DNA of 64,000 bases from Unio delphinus (GCA_029339505.1 JAQISU010000081.1:16351501-16415500); one strand, 5' to 3'; positions 50,301 to 57,360 are shown, counted from the stretch's first letter. The notes: generated from the sequence alone by a model not told the origin. Program-made: numbers and translations.

Positions 50301-52488
50301 TTCAGATTGATTCAAGCCAGTAACTTGAACCTCACTGTAGCTGTTATCATTAAATCTGTTTCCAGATAGCTTTAGCTTCAGCATGCATTGTGAGCAAGTT
50401 ACATGCTCCTTCAGTCCAGCTCAGCAATCTTCAGTTCAGAATGGATGGTTCGGTGATCCTCATGACACAGCCAGATTGTTTAGCCAAGTAATCAATTACC
50501 GTCAGTGGACACTCATAGTATGCTATGTAATAATCAATCATGAACAGTGGCCACACAAAATCCTGTCTGTGCCTCAAACACTATTTGAAGCAAACCAAAA
50601 CAAGTTGTAGCAACCAATAAACTTCTTCTCCCAGTGAAGGAGGGAAACCATATTATCAATTCCCAAGTGCAGTCTTTCTGGCTTAAGCAAGTTGTACACT
50701 CAGCATACTCAGATGTCTCCAAAACATCAGCTCATGAGGAATTCAACAACTAAAATTAGAGTGATCTCTTGAAGCCTCATGTTCTATTCCAATGTTTCAA
50801 TCCCAGACATCCAAGGAAGCTGTTTGCTGGAATGCAGAGTCAGCCTTCAACAGTTTTATCTCGGGGATTTAGTTCAATACAGACAAAACCCGAATTTGGT
50901 AGGTCATGTGGCTGTGGTCCAGACCCAGTTGAACCAGCACAGCCTCTTAACTTTGCTGGATTTGCCGCTCAATTTTGACACGTTAAGGTTTCAATATTTA
51001 AATTGATAGAGATGTATTGCTTTAAGTAGGAGTGTAGGTTTTTGTTCACATAGGGAATCCAATCTTTCCTACCTAGAAGGATACCTAAAGTATAGTTAGA
51101 ACACTCAGTATACCCTCCCACCTATTACTTATACTCCTATAATGTGTTAATGTGATTGGGGAATGTCTTCAAAGGAGAAAGCAAATTTTTCTGGTTAATT
51201 AAGTTTCTCAGAGAATACATACCTGATCACATTACTTCAATACCTTCCCATCCATCCAACTTCCTCATTGGTAATTTGCTCTGATTAGAAGCTGGTGATC
51301 TTTTGTGGCAGCAAGGGGAGGTAATGAGCAAGAGTTATTTCCTTTTTGCTTATATTATATGGGCATACAAGATTTAGGAAATGTATTTAGGAGGTAGAAG
51401 GGTTTTAGCCCAAATATTAATTTTATCAGGTAAGTATTCTTTTAGAAACATAATTTACTAGAAATATATGCTTTTTCTAATTGTTATGCAGTTTTAATGT
51501 TCTTGTACTACTTATATTAGCAAACTTTGTATTCAAATTTTGAAAACGTGGTGGGTGGGTGGTTAGGCATGTTCTCAGACCGATTTTGAGATAGTGCTGT
51601 TTGTGACTGCAGTTTTTAGACCTTAAAACCAAGTTGAGTCTGCCACTTTGAATACTTGAGTCCTAAATTTGGTACCTATTGCAGTCCAACAGACCATACA
51701 ACATAAATATATCGCTGATACCATTATTGTTTACATCTCAACGAACTTTAGAGTATGCTTTGAAATACCTGATTACATAGAGAACAAGAATATATCACAT
51801 TCTGGTACAAACTTTCAATGATTCTAAGTACCTATTCATAAGATAAAACTTTGTGACCAATGAAAGCCATTTAAAAAAAAAGAAATTAAAAAATAATTTA
51901 CAAACCATCATATTTGATTATTTTAAGATTTATTGCCAAAGTTGTTGAACCGCTCCGGTGGCCCAGTGGTAGAGCGTCCGCCCCGGAAGCGGGAGGTCGT
52001 CGGTTCGATCCCCGGCCGAGTCATACCAAAGACTTACAAAAATGGTACTAACAGCTGCCTCGCTTGACGCTCAGCATAAAGAGGTTAGTGTTAGGACTGG
52101 TCGGCCTGGTGTCAGGATAATGTGACTGGGTGAGACATCATGCTTCATGTCTGCGGCATGATGTCTCAGTGCTAGACATCACTATAAACTGCCTCACTGC
52201 AGACATCGTAGCGATATGACTGAAAAATTGTTAAAGCTACGTTAAAAATCCTAATCAAACAAACAAACAAACCAAAGTTGTTGAAAGCTATGCGAGACAC
52301 ATCATAGCTCTATCTGCATGCTTACTGTTTTGCTGATCCCTCCTGATGACCATTACAGAGTGCTTTGTACATGTGTTTTTCAGAATGACTATGCACTGCG
52401 CCACCTGTATGTTTTTGTCAACATGTGTGAAGAGAGAGTACCAGCTGAGACCATCAATGAGGCCATCACAAAGGTCTGTGGATACTGA
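2271..52488 (+). CDS. LGMN: legumain / asparaginyl endopeptidase, 3' part of gene, nine exons
   Basis: A lysosomal cysteine protease of family C13 that cleaves after Asn and, at low pH, Asp, and processes other lysosomal proteins. The nine exons join in frame to about 303 residues. The catalytic His is in VDHGGPG (codon 2308-2310) and the catalytic Cys in VEACESGSM (codon 4121-4123). The family block ESSYACYYD and the glycosylation-type NTSH motif are present. The last three exons encode the C-terminal activation peptide and the LSAM prodomain, with four cysteines (WDC, ATC, NMC, KVC) placed like the two disulfides of the vertebrate enzyme. The visible length agrees with the vertebrate protein from just before its His to its end. 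The signal peptide and about 135 N-terminal residues must lie upstream. The gene covers more than 50 kb because introns hold satellites and transposons. Paralogue status (legumain versus GPI8-like) is settled by the prodomain, which GPI8 lacks. The symbol follows the vertebrate orthologue. Confidence 0.95.
2476..3167. repeat. 39-bp minisatellite, 18 units
   Basis: Eighteen tandem units share the core gtccagtgttaaaattgg (variant gtccgatgctaaaattgg) in the intron between exons a and b. The unit is 39 bp, which is 13 codons, so long repetitive frames stay open on both strands; these are side effects, not genes. Unit types are ordered: the left half alternates gatgctaaaattggcactg and agtgttaaaattggatata units, while the right half is mostly the ggctttatgaatata type. 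Unit 13 is truncated near 2956. Confidence 0.9.
3577..3639 (+). CDS. LGMN: legumain exon b
   Basis: 63 bp, phase 0, 21 codons from [10 protein letters not shown] to KKYGK. The acceptor is gatttcag ending at 3576 and the donor gtaggt at 3640. The exon end and its donor are copied into the adjoining intron (see the repeat at 3630-3868). Confidence 0.92.
3630..3868 (+). repeat. 45-bp tandem array seeded from the exon b splice donor
   Basis: The last ten bases of exon b and its donor (gtatggcaaggtaggt) start a degenerate array. Unit starts are at 3630, 3666, 3711, 3756, 3801 and 3846, with steps of 36, 45, 45, 45 and 45 bp. Later units keep a donor-like core, for example gacaaggtagataatgct at 3761 and gggaaggtaaataat at 3850. 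The array is therefore a series of decoy 5' splice sites directly after the real one. Confidence 0.8.
4100..4169 (+). CDS. LGMN: legumain exon c (catalytic Cys)
   Basis: 70 bp, phase 0 in. It reads [13 protein letters not shown] and then [10 protein letters not shown], ending with one base of the next codon. The acceptor is ctccag ending at 4099 and the donor gtgagt at 4170. The Cys of EACES is the nucleophile. Confidence 0.94.
4400..5330. repeat. degenerate ~143-bp tandem repeat, about seven units
   Basis: A recurring motif close to ccatcttgaaaatcttgtt followed by cactattcctnctgaa is seen at about 4701, 4841, 4990, 5126 and 5270, with weaker copies near 4435 and 4570. Spacing is 135-149 bp. 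Each unit also carries a ctagttggttct-like stretch. It fills most of the intron between exons c and d; the rest (5330-5756) shows nothing recognisable. Confidence 0.6.
5757..5875 (+). CDS. LGMN: legumain exon d
   Basis: 119 bp; the first two bases complete a Val codon begun in exon c. It reads [20 protein letters not shown] and onward to [10 protein letters not shown], a very conserved C13 block. The acceptor is attgcag ending at 5756 and the donor gtatgt at 5876. Confidence 0.94.
5876..6419 (+). other. legumain intron d-e
   Basis: AT-rich intron ending in a long T-rich tract and gaattgcag. No repeat or other gene is recognised. Confidence 0.7.
6420..6509 (+). CDS. LGMN: legumain exon e
   Basis: 90 bp, phase 0, 30 codons from [12 protein letters not shown] to [11 protein letters not shown]. 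The donor at 6510 is gtgaga. Reading continues open into the intron for about 240 bp, so intron retention would add a hydrophobic tail, but the splice site fits the family's exon end. Confidence 0.93.
6510..8844 (+). other. legumain intron e-f
   Basis: 2.3 kb of AT-rich sequence. From about 7490 to 8130 there are loosely repeated phrases (a stretch like ctttgnatggcttgcact, and tcaaggtc) at roughly 130-150 bp intervals, which suggests a very old tandem repeat. No coding exon is recognised. Confidence 0.5.
8845..8940 (+). CDS. LGMN: legumain exon f
   Basis: 96 bp, phase 0, 32 codons: [14 protein letters not shown] and onward to [10 protein letters not shown]. It covers the end of the catalytic domain and the start of the linker. 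The acceptor is ctttttcag ending at 8844 and the donor gtaagt at 8941. Confidence 0.92.
9385..9546 (+). pseudogene. Tigger transposase fragment, CENP-B-like helix-turn-helix part
   Basis: The frame reads [20 protein letters not shown], then [14 protein letters not shown] and [11 protein letters not shown] to a stop at 9544-9546. The phrase [10 protein letters not shown] matches the second DNA-binding helix region (CENP-B / HTH_Tnp_Tc5) of Tigger transposases. There is no start codon and no catalytic part in this orientation. Confidence 0.7.
9545..9674 (-). pseudogene. Tigger transposase fragment, C-terminal DDE part, inverted
   Basis: On the minus strand the frame reads [20 protein letters not shown] then [13 protein letters not shown], the conserved block around the last catalytic region of Tigger transposases (LPPNTT..QPMDQ). 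It faces against the helix-turn-helix fragment that ends at 9546, so the two halves meet head-on near 9540. The central DDE domain is missing. Confidence 0.75.
9850..10332 (+). other. legumain intron f-g, mostly plain sequence
   Basis: No gene. The last part (about 10290-10332) contains an isolated minisatellite unit, aatcaatacaaagtgacggg, matching the array that resumes at 10796. Confidence 0.5.
10333..10795. mobile_element. short TIR element interrupting a minisatellite
   Basis: The left end gccgtattttcaagcttata and the right end ataggccggaaaatatgg are imperfect inverted repeats continuing into ataagtcc and atcgactt. Inside, a phrase cgaattgacttgtatatgga occurs twice (about 10398 and 10703). 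No coding part is seen, so this is a non-autonomous DNA element of uncertain superfamily. It separates one unit of the ~31-bp minisatellite (left) from the rest of the array (right). Confidence 0.5.
10796..11300. repeat. degenerate ~31-bp minisatellite
   Basis: About a dozen units with the core gtgacagggctttccatgat followed by caatacaaa. Units near 10810-10960 are well conserved and decay towards 11300. The array lies in the intron between exons f and g. Confidence 0.75.
11301..12327 (+). other. rest of legumain intron f-g
   Basis: About 1 kb of AT-rich DNA without a recognised element, ending in the acceptor catttcag at 12320-12327. Confidence 0.6.
12328..12444 (+). CDS. LGMN: legumain exon g (activation peptide / prodomain start)
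   Basis: 117 bp, phase 0, 39 codons: [20 protein letters not shown], then a charged helical stretch [21 protein letters not shown] matches the conserved DVPL stretch just after the catalytic domain. The donor is gtatta at 12445. The next exon is 34 kb away. Confidence 0.92.
12590..12780 (+). mobile_element. possible old tRNA-derived SINE fragment
   Basis: The stretch aatccaaagattgtggattc followed by aatacgcattcagg looks like a worn tRNA head (box B-like gattcaata), followed by a gtgtctccttgagaaa phrase seen in tRNA-type SINE bodies. No target duplication or tail was found. Confidence 0.3.
12890..13094 (+). mobile_element. SINE body and tail, head lost (same family as 51950-52271)
   Basis: Shares with the full SINE at 51950-52271 the phrases cctggtgtctggataatgtg, catgtctgtggcatgat, ctcagtgctagacatcact, aagctacgttaaaaa, and the cctaatcaaacaaacaaac tail. 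The tRNA-like head is missing or unrecognisable. It is more diverged than the other copy, so the insertion is older. Confidence 0.8.
13751..13935. repeat. ~45-bp tandem repeat, four units
   Basis: Four units of the type ctgttcccattaagacagat then agtatgcataggcccttgta. The first two units carry an extra ataacaat before the core. Found in the 34-kb intron. Confidence 0.85.
13960..14180 (+). other. possible worn dispersed repeat
   Basis: The opening tagtccacctggtcaaatag then acaagtgagcttgtggcata has the look of a dispersed repeat common in mollusc genomes, but this is memory of style only. No ends were found. Confidence 0.2.
14309..14606. repeat. 59-bp tandem array, five near-identical units
   Basis: The motif tatcccatggatgcctttgc recurs at 14316, 14375, 14434, 14493 and 14552, exactly 59 bp apart each time, with hardly any substitutions (one unit has ttttac for ttttttc). 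Each unit joins flank sequence (tatttatcccatggatgcc) to what seems to be the left end of the hAT-like relic that follows (catagctgccaactgtccc). Confidence 0.92.
15009..15315 (+). pseudogene. hAT/BED-type transposase remnant
   Basis: One frame starts MFCKLCYV (15009), giving a Cys-x2-Cys pair. After a frame change, from 15032, it reads [20 protein letters not shown] then H, giving the His-x5-His half of a zinc finger. After stops, 15208-15315 reads [20 protein letters not shown] and [13 protein letters not shown], similar in style to the segment after the zinc finger in hAT-related proteins (NLPLS...A..LF...FP). Several stops make it a pseudogene. All eight later spacer copies carry its part from 15049 on. 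Confidence 0.4.
15049..15780 (+). repeat. spacer copy 1 (founder-like)
   Basis: This is the only copy whose left flank is not satellite; it continues from the hAT-like relic. Compared with the other eight it has C at 15126, T at 15310, C at 15432 and C at 15581, and otherwise agrees almost base for base. It has G at 15767 (haplotype ttggttaaac). Confidence 0.92.
15436..15513 (+). other. 78-nt hairpin in the spacer, present nine times
   Basis: The arm 15436-15469 (gtgttgcac ... gggcacca) and the arm 15480-15513 (tggtgccc ... gtgcaacac) are inverted repeats matching at 29 of 34 positions, plus one wobble pair, around the 10-base loop gattggaaca. Size and shape resemble a microRNA precursor or a short palindromic transposon fold. 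Copies are at 17973, 20828, 23683, 26527, 29382, 35620, 39069 and 42406, each 78 bp. No evidence of expression can be seen. Confidence 0.7.
15781..17585. repeat. 32-bp array block 1
   Basis: 1805 bp. It begins with aacatgaagattttgattaa, as every block does, and ends ttgattgagta before the TGG of the next spacer. Early units carry gacctgaag variants like blocks 2, 3 and 5. Confidence 0.93.
17586..18317 (+). repeat. spacer copy 2
   Basis: 732 bp, haplotype A (T at 18304, ttgtttaaac). Joined at its left to satellite at tatgg. Confidence 0.95.
18318..20440. repeat. 32-bp array block 2
   Basis: 2123 bp, type A. It has the same length and the same order of unit variants as blocks 3 and 5. Confidence 0.95.
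20441..21172 (+). repeat. spacer copy 3
   Basis: 732 bp, haplotype A, exactly 2855 bp after copy 2. Confidence 0.95.
21173..23295. repeat. 32-bp array block 3
   Basis: 2123 bp, type A, nearly a copy of block 2; one visible difference is aagatctt at 21832 where block 2 has aaaatctt at 18977. Confidence 0.95.
23296..24027 (+). repeat. spacer copy 4
   Basis: 732 bp, haplotype B (ttggttaaac). Confidence 0.95.
24028..26139. repeat. 32-bp array block 4
   Basis: 2112 bp, type B start (no gacctgaag units near the left end). It has an internal repeated section: the ttcttgattgagaatgatta unit occurs near 24482, 24991 and 25528. It lacks the 195-bp sub-block seen in most other blocks. Confidence 0.93.
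26140..26871 (+). repeat. spacer copy 5
   Basis: 732 bp, haplotype A, 2844 bp after copy 4. Confidence 0.95.
26872..28994. repeat. 32-bp array block 5
   Basis: 2123 bp, type A, the same length and variant order as blocks 2 and 3, although a type B block lies between them. Confidence 0.95.
28995..29726 (+). repeat. spacer copy 6
   Basis: 732 bp, haplotype B, exactly 2855 bp after copy 5. Confidence 0.95.
29727..35232. repeat. 32-bp array block 6 (longest)
   Basis: 5506 bp without a spacer. A recognisable 195-bp sub-block appears at 30245, 32356 and 34074, so the block grew by internal duplication of pieces of about 2.1 and 1.7 kb. Private variants include a unit with tgattgtataac (near 31315 and 33425). 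Confidence 0.93.
35233..35964 (+). repeat. spacer copy 7
   Basis: 732 bp, haplotype B. Confidence 0.95.
35965..38681. repeat. 32-bp array block 7
   Basis: 2717 bp, type B. It shares the atgaatatcttgattataat variant (37781) with the end of block 6 (34333), 3449 bp apart, the same as the spacer distance. Confidence 0.93.
38682..39413 (+). repeat. spacer copy 8
   Basis: 732 bp, haplotype B. Confidence 0.95.
39414..42018. repeat. 32-bp array block 8
   Basis: 2605 bp, type B. It shares a private unit gaagatatcgactgag with block 9 (39768 and 43105), 3337 bp apart, the same as the spacer distance. Confidence 0.93.
42019..42750 (+). repeat. spacer copy 9 (last)
   Basis: 732 bp, haplotype B. Confidence 0.95.
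42751..44440. repeat. 32-bp array block 9 and right edge of the satellite
   Basis: 1690 bp. The last unit ends cttgagtatgg at 44430-44440 and passes into unique intron sequence (ttatcagtga). This edge supplies the TGG that matches the left edge of the founder spacer. Confidence 0.92.
44441..46065 (+). other. unique part of legumain intron g-h
   Basis: 1.6 kb of AT-rich sequence with a run of 12 G at 44929-44940. No exon or known repeat is recognised. Confidence 0.6.
46066..46385. repeat. 51-bp minisatellite just before exon h
   Basis: Seven units of the type gatgtgtcaggagggatatg followed by ttaaagatggcaatttgtt; motif starts at 46079, 46130, 46163, 46214, 46265, 46316 and 46366. The third starts 33 bp after the second because that unit is shortened. 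51 bp is 17 codons, so it stays open ([17 protein letters not shown]), but it is intron DNA. It ends about 85 bp before the splice acceptor of exon h. Confidence 0.9.
46472..46648 (+). CDS. LGMN: legumain exon h (LSAM prodomain)
   Basis: 177 bp, phase 0, 59 codons: [16 protein letters not shown] through [18 protein letters not shown] to [11 protein letters not shown]. It contains the first two prodomain cysteines. The acceptor is catctttcag ending at 46471 and the donor gtcagt at 46649. Confidence 0.93.
46649..48321 (+). other. legumain intron h-i, first part
   Basis: No gene. From about 47440 to 47960 related phrases (caatcttgccag, atagatctgtc, ccatccagcc) recur without clear period, perhaps a very old tandem repeat. 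Confidence 0.45.
48322..49194 (+). mobile_element. Tigger/pogo-like deletion derivative 2
   Basis: Terminal inverted repeats: left cagtggtaccttgacttatg, right ending cgtaagtcaaggcaccactg, flanked by TA on both sides (48320-48321 and 49195-49196). 873 bp. The transposase inside keeps its N-terminal DNA-binding part and its C-terminus but has lost the central catalytic domain. Its ends differ from those of derivative 1 (8998-9849), so it is a separate family. Confidence 0.9.
48580..49060 (+). pseudogene. Tigger transposase, internally deleted
   Basis: Reads [20 protein letters not shown], then [20 protein letters not shown] (first helix-turn-helix) and ENMEKLLMV. After a frame change at about 48777 it reads [20 protein letters not shown] then AIYADLL (start of the CENP-B domain). 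It jumps near 48862 to [20 protein letters not shown] and, in another frame, to [20 protein letters not shown]. The second DNA-binding half and the first catalytic Asp residues are gone. Confidence 0.85.
49197..50067 (+). other. legumain intron h-i, middle part
   Basis: AT-rich non-coding DNA without a recognised feature; the left end of the second DIRS-like copy may begin within it. Confidence 0.5.
50068..51476 (+). mobile_element. DIRS-like tyrosine-recombinase element, copy 2 (heavily decayed)
   Basis: Parallels copy 1: ttgatccctcatttagctga (50068), ttaccatcaaaggctactg (50131), gctaattttgattccaacag (50220), tttagcttcagcatgcattg (50370), tgctggaatgcagagtcagc (50826), and the tail with its inverted repeat (51177-51234 with 51418-51476). 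The catalytic Arg codon is changed (CIVSKLHA for CRVSKLHA) and the H-x-x-R box is broken (SAHEEFNN). As in copy 1, the sequence agttttatctc puts the catalytic Tyr (FYLGDL) in the -1 frame. It is dead and older or faster-decaying than copy 1. Confidence 0.75.
51177..51476. repeat. inverted repeat in the tail of DIRS-like copy 2
   Basis: The arm 51177-51234 (gaaagcaaattttt ... gatcacatta) is complementary to 51418-51476 (taattttatcagg ... atatatgcttttt). It corresponds to the pair at 1564-1879. Confidence 0.65.
51950..52271 (+). mobile_element. full-length tRNA-derived SINE with 14-bp target duplication
   Basis: 322 bp. The tRNA-like head has a consensus box A, tggcccagtgg (51959-51969), and box B, ggttcgatccc (52002-52012). 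The body includes cctggtgtcaggataatgtg and a catgtctgcggcatgatg stretch, similar to what I recall of the mollusc Meta-SINE domain. The tail is aatcaaacaaacaaacaaac. The insertion is bounded by perfect 14-bp direct repeats, ccaaagttgttgaa, at 51936-51949 and 52272-52285, so it is recent. It sits 110 bp before the last legumain exon. The body has a foldback (catcatgc with gcatgatg). Confidence 0.93.
52384..52488 (+). CDS. LGMN: legumain last coding exon i
   Basis: 105 bp with the stop tga at 52486-52488. It reads [20 protein letters not shown] and ends AITKVCGY. The acceptor gtgtttttcag ends at 52383. It supplies the last two prodomain cysteines. Confidence 0.94.
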   Translation, partial: NDYALRHLYVFVNMCEERVPAETINEAITKVCGY

Positions 52489-54227
52489 GGGTTGTGATGG
52501 TGCTTTGGCTTTACACAAAGTTCCTACAAACTAATATAGAGTGAAAAACATCTGTCAAAAACTTCCATCAAGAATAATTTAATTGAGGGAAATATTTGAG
52601 TTGTACATTTTACATTCCATTCAGTCATTATATTTCAGTAACAGGTATGAAATTTATGCAGTGCCAAGTTACACATATTTAGGAGGAATTTGCTGATTTT
52701 AGGATGTTGTTATATTTTGTAGCATTCCTATCAGTATCAAAAATTGCATCGATTCTTGTAAAATTATTTTTTTTGGTAAATTTAGTTACCATTTTTTCTG
52801 TTATTATGTAATTGTATTTTTATTGTGAAAAGTTATATTGAAGAGTTACATACCGTAATTTTCAATAATGCATTCTAATAAAATAATTTAGATTTACCTT
52901 AAAGGGTTGCAGATTTCAAAATCAGGTGCTTTTAGTAAAAAGGATAATTGATAATAGTTATGTTATTTACTGAGGTTTGTTGACTTACTCTCCATAATAT
53001 TTTCCTATATTTACAGCTGTATGAACCAATTTATTTTATCCCAGATACCAAAGTGAATAAGTATCTTTTCCAACCCATATAATTTACTGGTAATCTGATT
53101 TTTTTAACTGTATATTTTTGTATTTTCATAAGATATGAATTTTCAAACATGTTTTTCTTACATAATTAAAATACATAACATTTTTCTCAGTGATAAAATG
53201 TAATGGAATAGTTTGATTTGTATCATAAATCATATTTGTAACTTTTGCTTTTCTTAAATTTTGTTGTTTTGTTTGATGAGAAATTGGAATCTCTTGCCTT
53301 TACAATAGATTTAAAGGAAAGTTTTTTAAATACCGGGTCTGATCTTTTAAAAGGATACTCTGTTAATATACATGCTCTTTTAAAATATGTAGATCACATT
53401 CTTAGTGATTTAGTCTCTACACACATTTGCCGGATTTGTGCATAATAAAAAGCGAGTTCTGCAAGAAGCAATTAAAGGTGCCATAAGTGGTCCCAAAAAA
53501 TAACAAGGCCAATTTTGTTTTGTTTGCCATCATTCTGCCAACCAATTAATAACTCTCCAAAACTGCACAGTAATTAGAAGTGAACAAAATGCATCAGGCT
53601 CTGTTTCAGTTGCAAAGGTTACTGAGTTCTGACTCTCTTTTTCCCCCACTTCTCTCAATTTTATGTATGACCAACCTTGTAATTAATCTAGAAATAATCG
53701 TATCCTCAATTTATACCATAATATTTTTTTTATTAAGAATAATTTCAGCATGTGATCAAAATTGCAGCATATGATCAAAATTGCAATTGCCTCTATGACA
53801 AAGCAAGAATCTAATGATATAACTTCCACTCATTTCATGTTGAATTTTTTTTTGTTGTAAGCATATGCATCGAGTGATATATGTGTTGCTGTTCATCATT
53901 CATAATTGTGGTGTCATTTCACTAACAGGTAGATACGGAAAGCTAAATATTTCTTACATAATGACTATGATAAAAATGACCACAGATAAAGTGACTTTAG
54001 TTAAGAAACTGTTTAAATACAATAACTGAAAGACAAAAAGGAAGTGAAACTTTAATTTAATTGTATAATGGTGAAAAAAAGACCAACATCATAACACCCT
54101 TAAGAAATTGCTTGAAACTTTGCAAAGACTTATACCTGTATTAACGGAACGGCATAACATTGCAAACTTGGACTTTCTTCCACATTGTTACAGTATGGTT
54201 GGGGGTTATTTATTTGATTTTTTATGG
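52489..54227 (+). other. probable legumain 3' UTR and downstream DNA
   Basis: AT-rich sequence after the stop codon without another gene. The nearest aataaa is at 52877-52882; another is at 53444. Which one is used cannot be told from sequence alone. Confidence 0.5.
52877..52882 (+). terminator. candidate polyadenylation signal of legumain
   Basis: First aataaa after the stop codon, about 390 bp downstream. Such hexamers are frequent by chance in AT-rich DNA. Confidence 0.3.
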
Positions 54228-54396
54228 AAATAACATCAAATAGACTGGAAATGAAATCTCATGTTATTACCTGGTTGTCTCATTTTTTTCTAGCCATTAA
54301 CCCACTTTTCAAATAACATCAAATAGACTCTGGAACTGAAATCTCGTGTTATTACCTGGTTGTCTCATTTTATTTCTAGCCATTAACCCACTTTCA
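54228..54396. repeat. 83-bp tandem duplication
   Basis: Two units starting aaataacatcaaatagact at 54228 and 54311, each continuing through ttacctggttgtctcatttt and ctagccattaacccactt. Few differences. Confidence 0.9.
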
Positions 54397-57080
54397 AATA
54401 AAAAGGTGCCAGTCTGCCCTTCTTTTGTCAAACCTGGTTGCAAGCTTTAACAGAAATTAAATGTTTATGTTGTCCTTAAAGTTCAGGAACATGCCTTAGA
54501 TTTTAGGCAGATTCCCTTTATTGCGTATTTTTTGTCACCAAAACGTTTATACTATGTAGCATTTGTATATCAATTGATATTTTGTGTGAAGGGTCAGTAT
54601 CTGATTTGTTTAATGGTGAAGTGTTTTCAGATTGTTTTTCTTCCAACTTCTACAGGTTTTAGAGTAGTGTTTTAATGTTATTAGCTGATTGTTTATAATG
54701 TTAGTCCTTAGAAGTATGTTGGTATTTATGTTTGATACCCCTCCTCCAGTGTTTAATGTCTTGTATAGAATTTTAAACAATTTAGTTTTGGGCTTCGATT
54801 TAGGCAATAAACTCCATATCCAACCATTTATTTCAGCCTATGTAGTATAATTTTTGTGTGTGTGCATGTTTAATATACGTTAATTAGATGGTTAGAATTT
54901 TATTAAAATGTAATTTTCAGAAAATGTACATATTTGTGAATATTTATGTATCTGTTTGAAGCGTTAACAGAAGATTTTAAACTTTAAGAAACATTTTCTT
55001 AAAATGATGTCATTTGAACCATAAAGTTTTTCTCTTTGTATAAAATCTCAAGTTATGCAGAGATCTAGTGACGATCAGTTATCTATTTAATTTAATCATA
55101 ATATTTTTAAAACAAATTTTGTTGTAATTAATTTTAGCTTTTATCAGATGTTGTAGAGAACACAATGTATGCGTCATGATCTGTAGAGTTCTCATTTGTT
55201 GCTTCAAAGTTGATTGAATTAAATCTTTATTCAGTGAACAAGTAGTTGTTGAATTCTGTAAGGCACATATGATCATGCATATGCCATTGTTTCAGGTTTC
55301 TCCTCCCCCTAGCATTTTTCTTGTGGAGACTGGTTTTCCACTAACCTATTGTTAAGCTTGAAGTTGTGCCCCTTGACCTACCTTATAAACACTGATTTGA
55401 ATTGTAACGATCCATGACATATTTCACACCTCTCGTGTGTGTGTGTGTGTGTACTGTGGATCAGTTTTTGAAAAGAAACATTAAACATTTTAAAAACTAT
55501 TTTAGTAACCTTAGCCATATGTTAGAGCAAATCAACATCATTTGTATAAGATTGAAAAGTCTTGTGAAAGGATGCTTTCTATAAAATTTGGTCAAATTAT
55601 CTATAATGCATTCCAAGCTATTTCAATGTATTTGTTTTAAGCAATTGTAACACTATCTGATAACAGTGGATTTATTTTTATAAACTTGAATGGCATGCGT
55701 CCCTGACAAATTTGGTTAAAACTAGTCCCTTATATTAGATTAAGTTGAGCTATGTATGCTCCAATGACAAAGGAAGATTATGTGTATAAATATGAAAATT
55801 ATGTACATGTAAATGAAAAAAAAGTATGCATCTGAAGAAAAGAAATGAGCCATAGAAAAAGTAGGTAATTTTCAACTTTTGAGGGACTTTTTTTATATTC
55901 AGCTTTATGTTCATCAGTATATCAATATATTCAAATACACTTCACCTACATGCTAGAAACTGGTATTTGAATGGATACCAAGATGTGCAACTTGAACTTG
56001 TCAACATCAAGTTAGTGTGGCCTAGTTTTCAAGCTTTAATAACTTTTATATCTAAAGTTATATTACATTCATTGCAAGCACTGGTTTGATCTTATTTCAC
56101 CTTAACATGAAATTGGTTTGGGGAAGGGTATCAGCAAGCGTAATCTAATGATGAAATACTATCCTTGAATGAGCTTTGTGTTATAAGCCATCAGTTTGCA
56201 TTATGAGCCATCAGTTTGCGTTACTATCAGTATCTTGAACCCTGTTTAATTTGCACTCGATAAATTTTGAATATGGAAGGGTAACTAAGGCATACCAAAA
56301 ACTAGGTCACTATGACTGTATTTACATTTTCGAATGTCTTTCATTTTTTAGATATTATTCCTTACACAATTCTGGAGGGTATTTTACCTATGTGTTAAAA
56401 CATTTTGATGCATTGCTACCAAAATTAGCTTTCTGTGACCTGATTTTCAGGCTTCACTGTGTATTTGAGATTATTTGTTTTTTTATACTATAAATATTTT
56501 AGAATTATTTTCAAATACATTCATGGAAATTGGTATTTGGCCGCATCTTAAGGATATTAACTACCCTGTACCAATATCAGGTCACTTTGACATCATTTTC
56601 AGGCACAAGTATCATATTTTATGTTTATTTAATCCTGTTGCATCTAGACTAATCAAACCGACTTTATCCTAGAATGCTGAAACTGTATGTTGATGCATCT
56701 TAATACGTTCAATATTTCCATTCTTCACATGGTGGATTAGTCATTATTATAGGCTCAAAGCTTGCGGATAATGTGTTAAAATCCGGTCCAAACCAGCCTA
56801 GTTGTGCCATTAATGTTCACTCTTTTACCAGGCTATTGTCACAGGATGAAGCCAGGTTGGGACTGGATTAATGAAGACACCGAAAGCAACTGTGTTAATA
56901 AGATGTTTATTTATAAACAAAATTTAAATATAATAAATTCTGACACCATTATAAACAAAAGTTATGGAAAATTATAATGTTCCTAGCATGGAACTATCAA
57001 CAACAAGTAACTCAATGACGAAAATCTCAAAGGATGATATCAACGAAAGGCATTTGAAACTGACGTGAATAACATCTGAT
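54397..57080. other. non-coding DNA without recognised genes
   Basis: Contains a (GT)n run at 55434-55451 and a small duplication, gagccatcagtttgc, near 56190-56215. Related phrases (gaaactggtatttgaatgga at 55957 and gaaattggtatttggccgca at 56525) hint at a worn repeat. No exon or promoter could be supported. Confidence 0.45.
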
Positions 57081-57360
57081 CACCCAATCAACAAATAAAG
57101 TATGAATTTTTGAATTTACAAATATATATAGCTCGTATAATGAGACAGATGTAAATATCTATAAATATAAATTTATGAATTTATGAAGTTGTCGTTCAAT
57201 AACGAGACTGAGATGTAAATATGAAATTATGAATTTATGAAGTTATCATTCCTGTAACGAGACTGAGGTGTAAATATGAACTTTTGAATTTATTGTTCAA
57301 AGAACGAAACTGCAATGAAAAGGTGAAATTATGAGTTTATTGTTCAAATAATGAAACTGA
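57080..57360. repeat. degenerate ~55-bp tandem repeat, about five units
   Basis: Units share a stretch of the type ttcaataacgagactgagat then gtaaatatgaa and attatgaatttatgaagtt. Unit-to-unit divergence is high. Confidence 0.65.

Noticed and set aside
51950..52025. Functional tRNA gene
   Set aside because: Box A and box B are good, but the acceptor ends do not pair well and the sequence continues into a SINE body with tail and target duplication.
53245..53445. 66-residue frame downstream of legumain
   Set aside because: Hydrophobic, AT-rich, no family motif, and no splice or promoter context; probably 3' UTR or intergenic chance frame.
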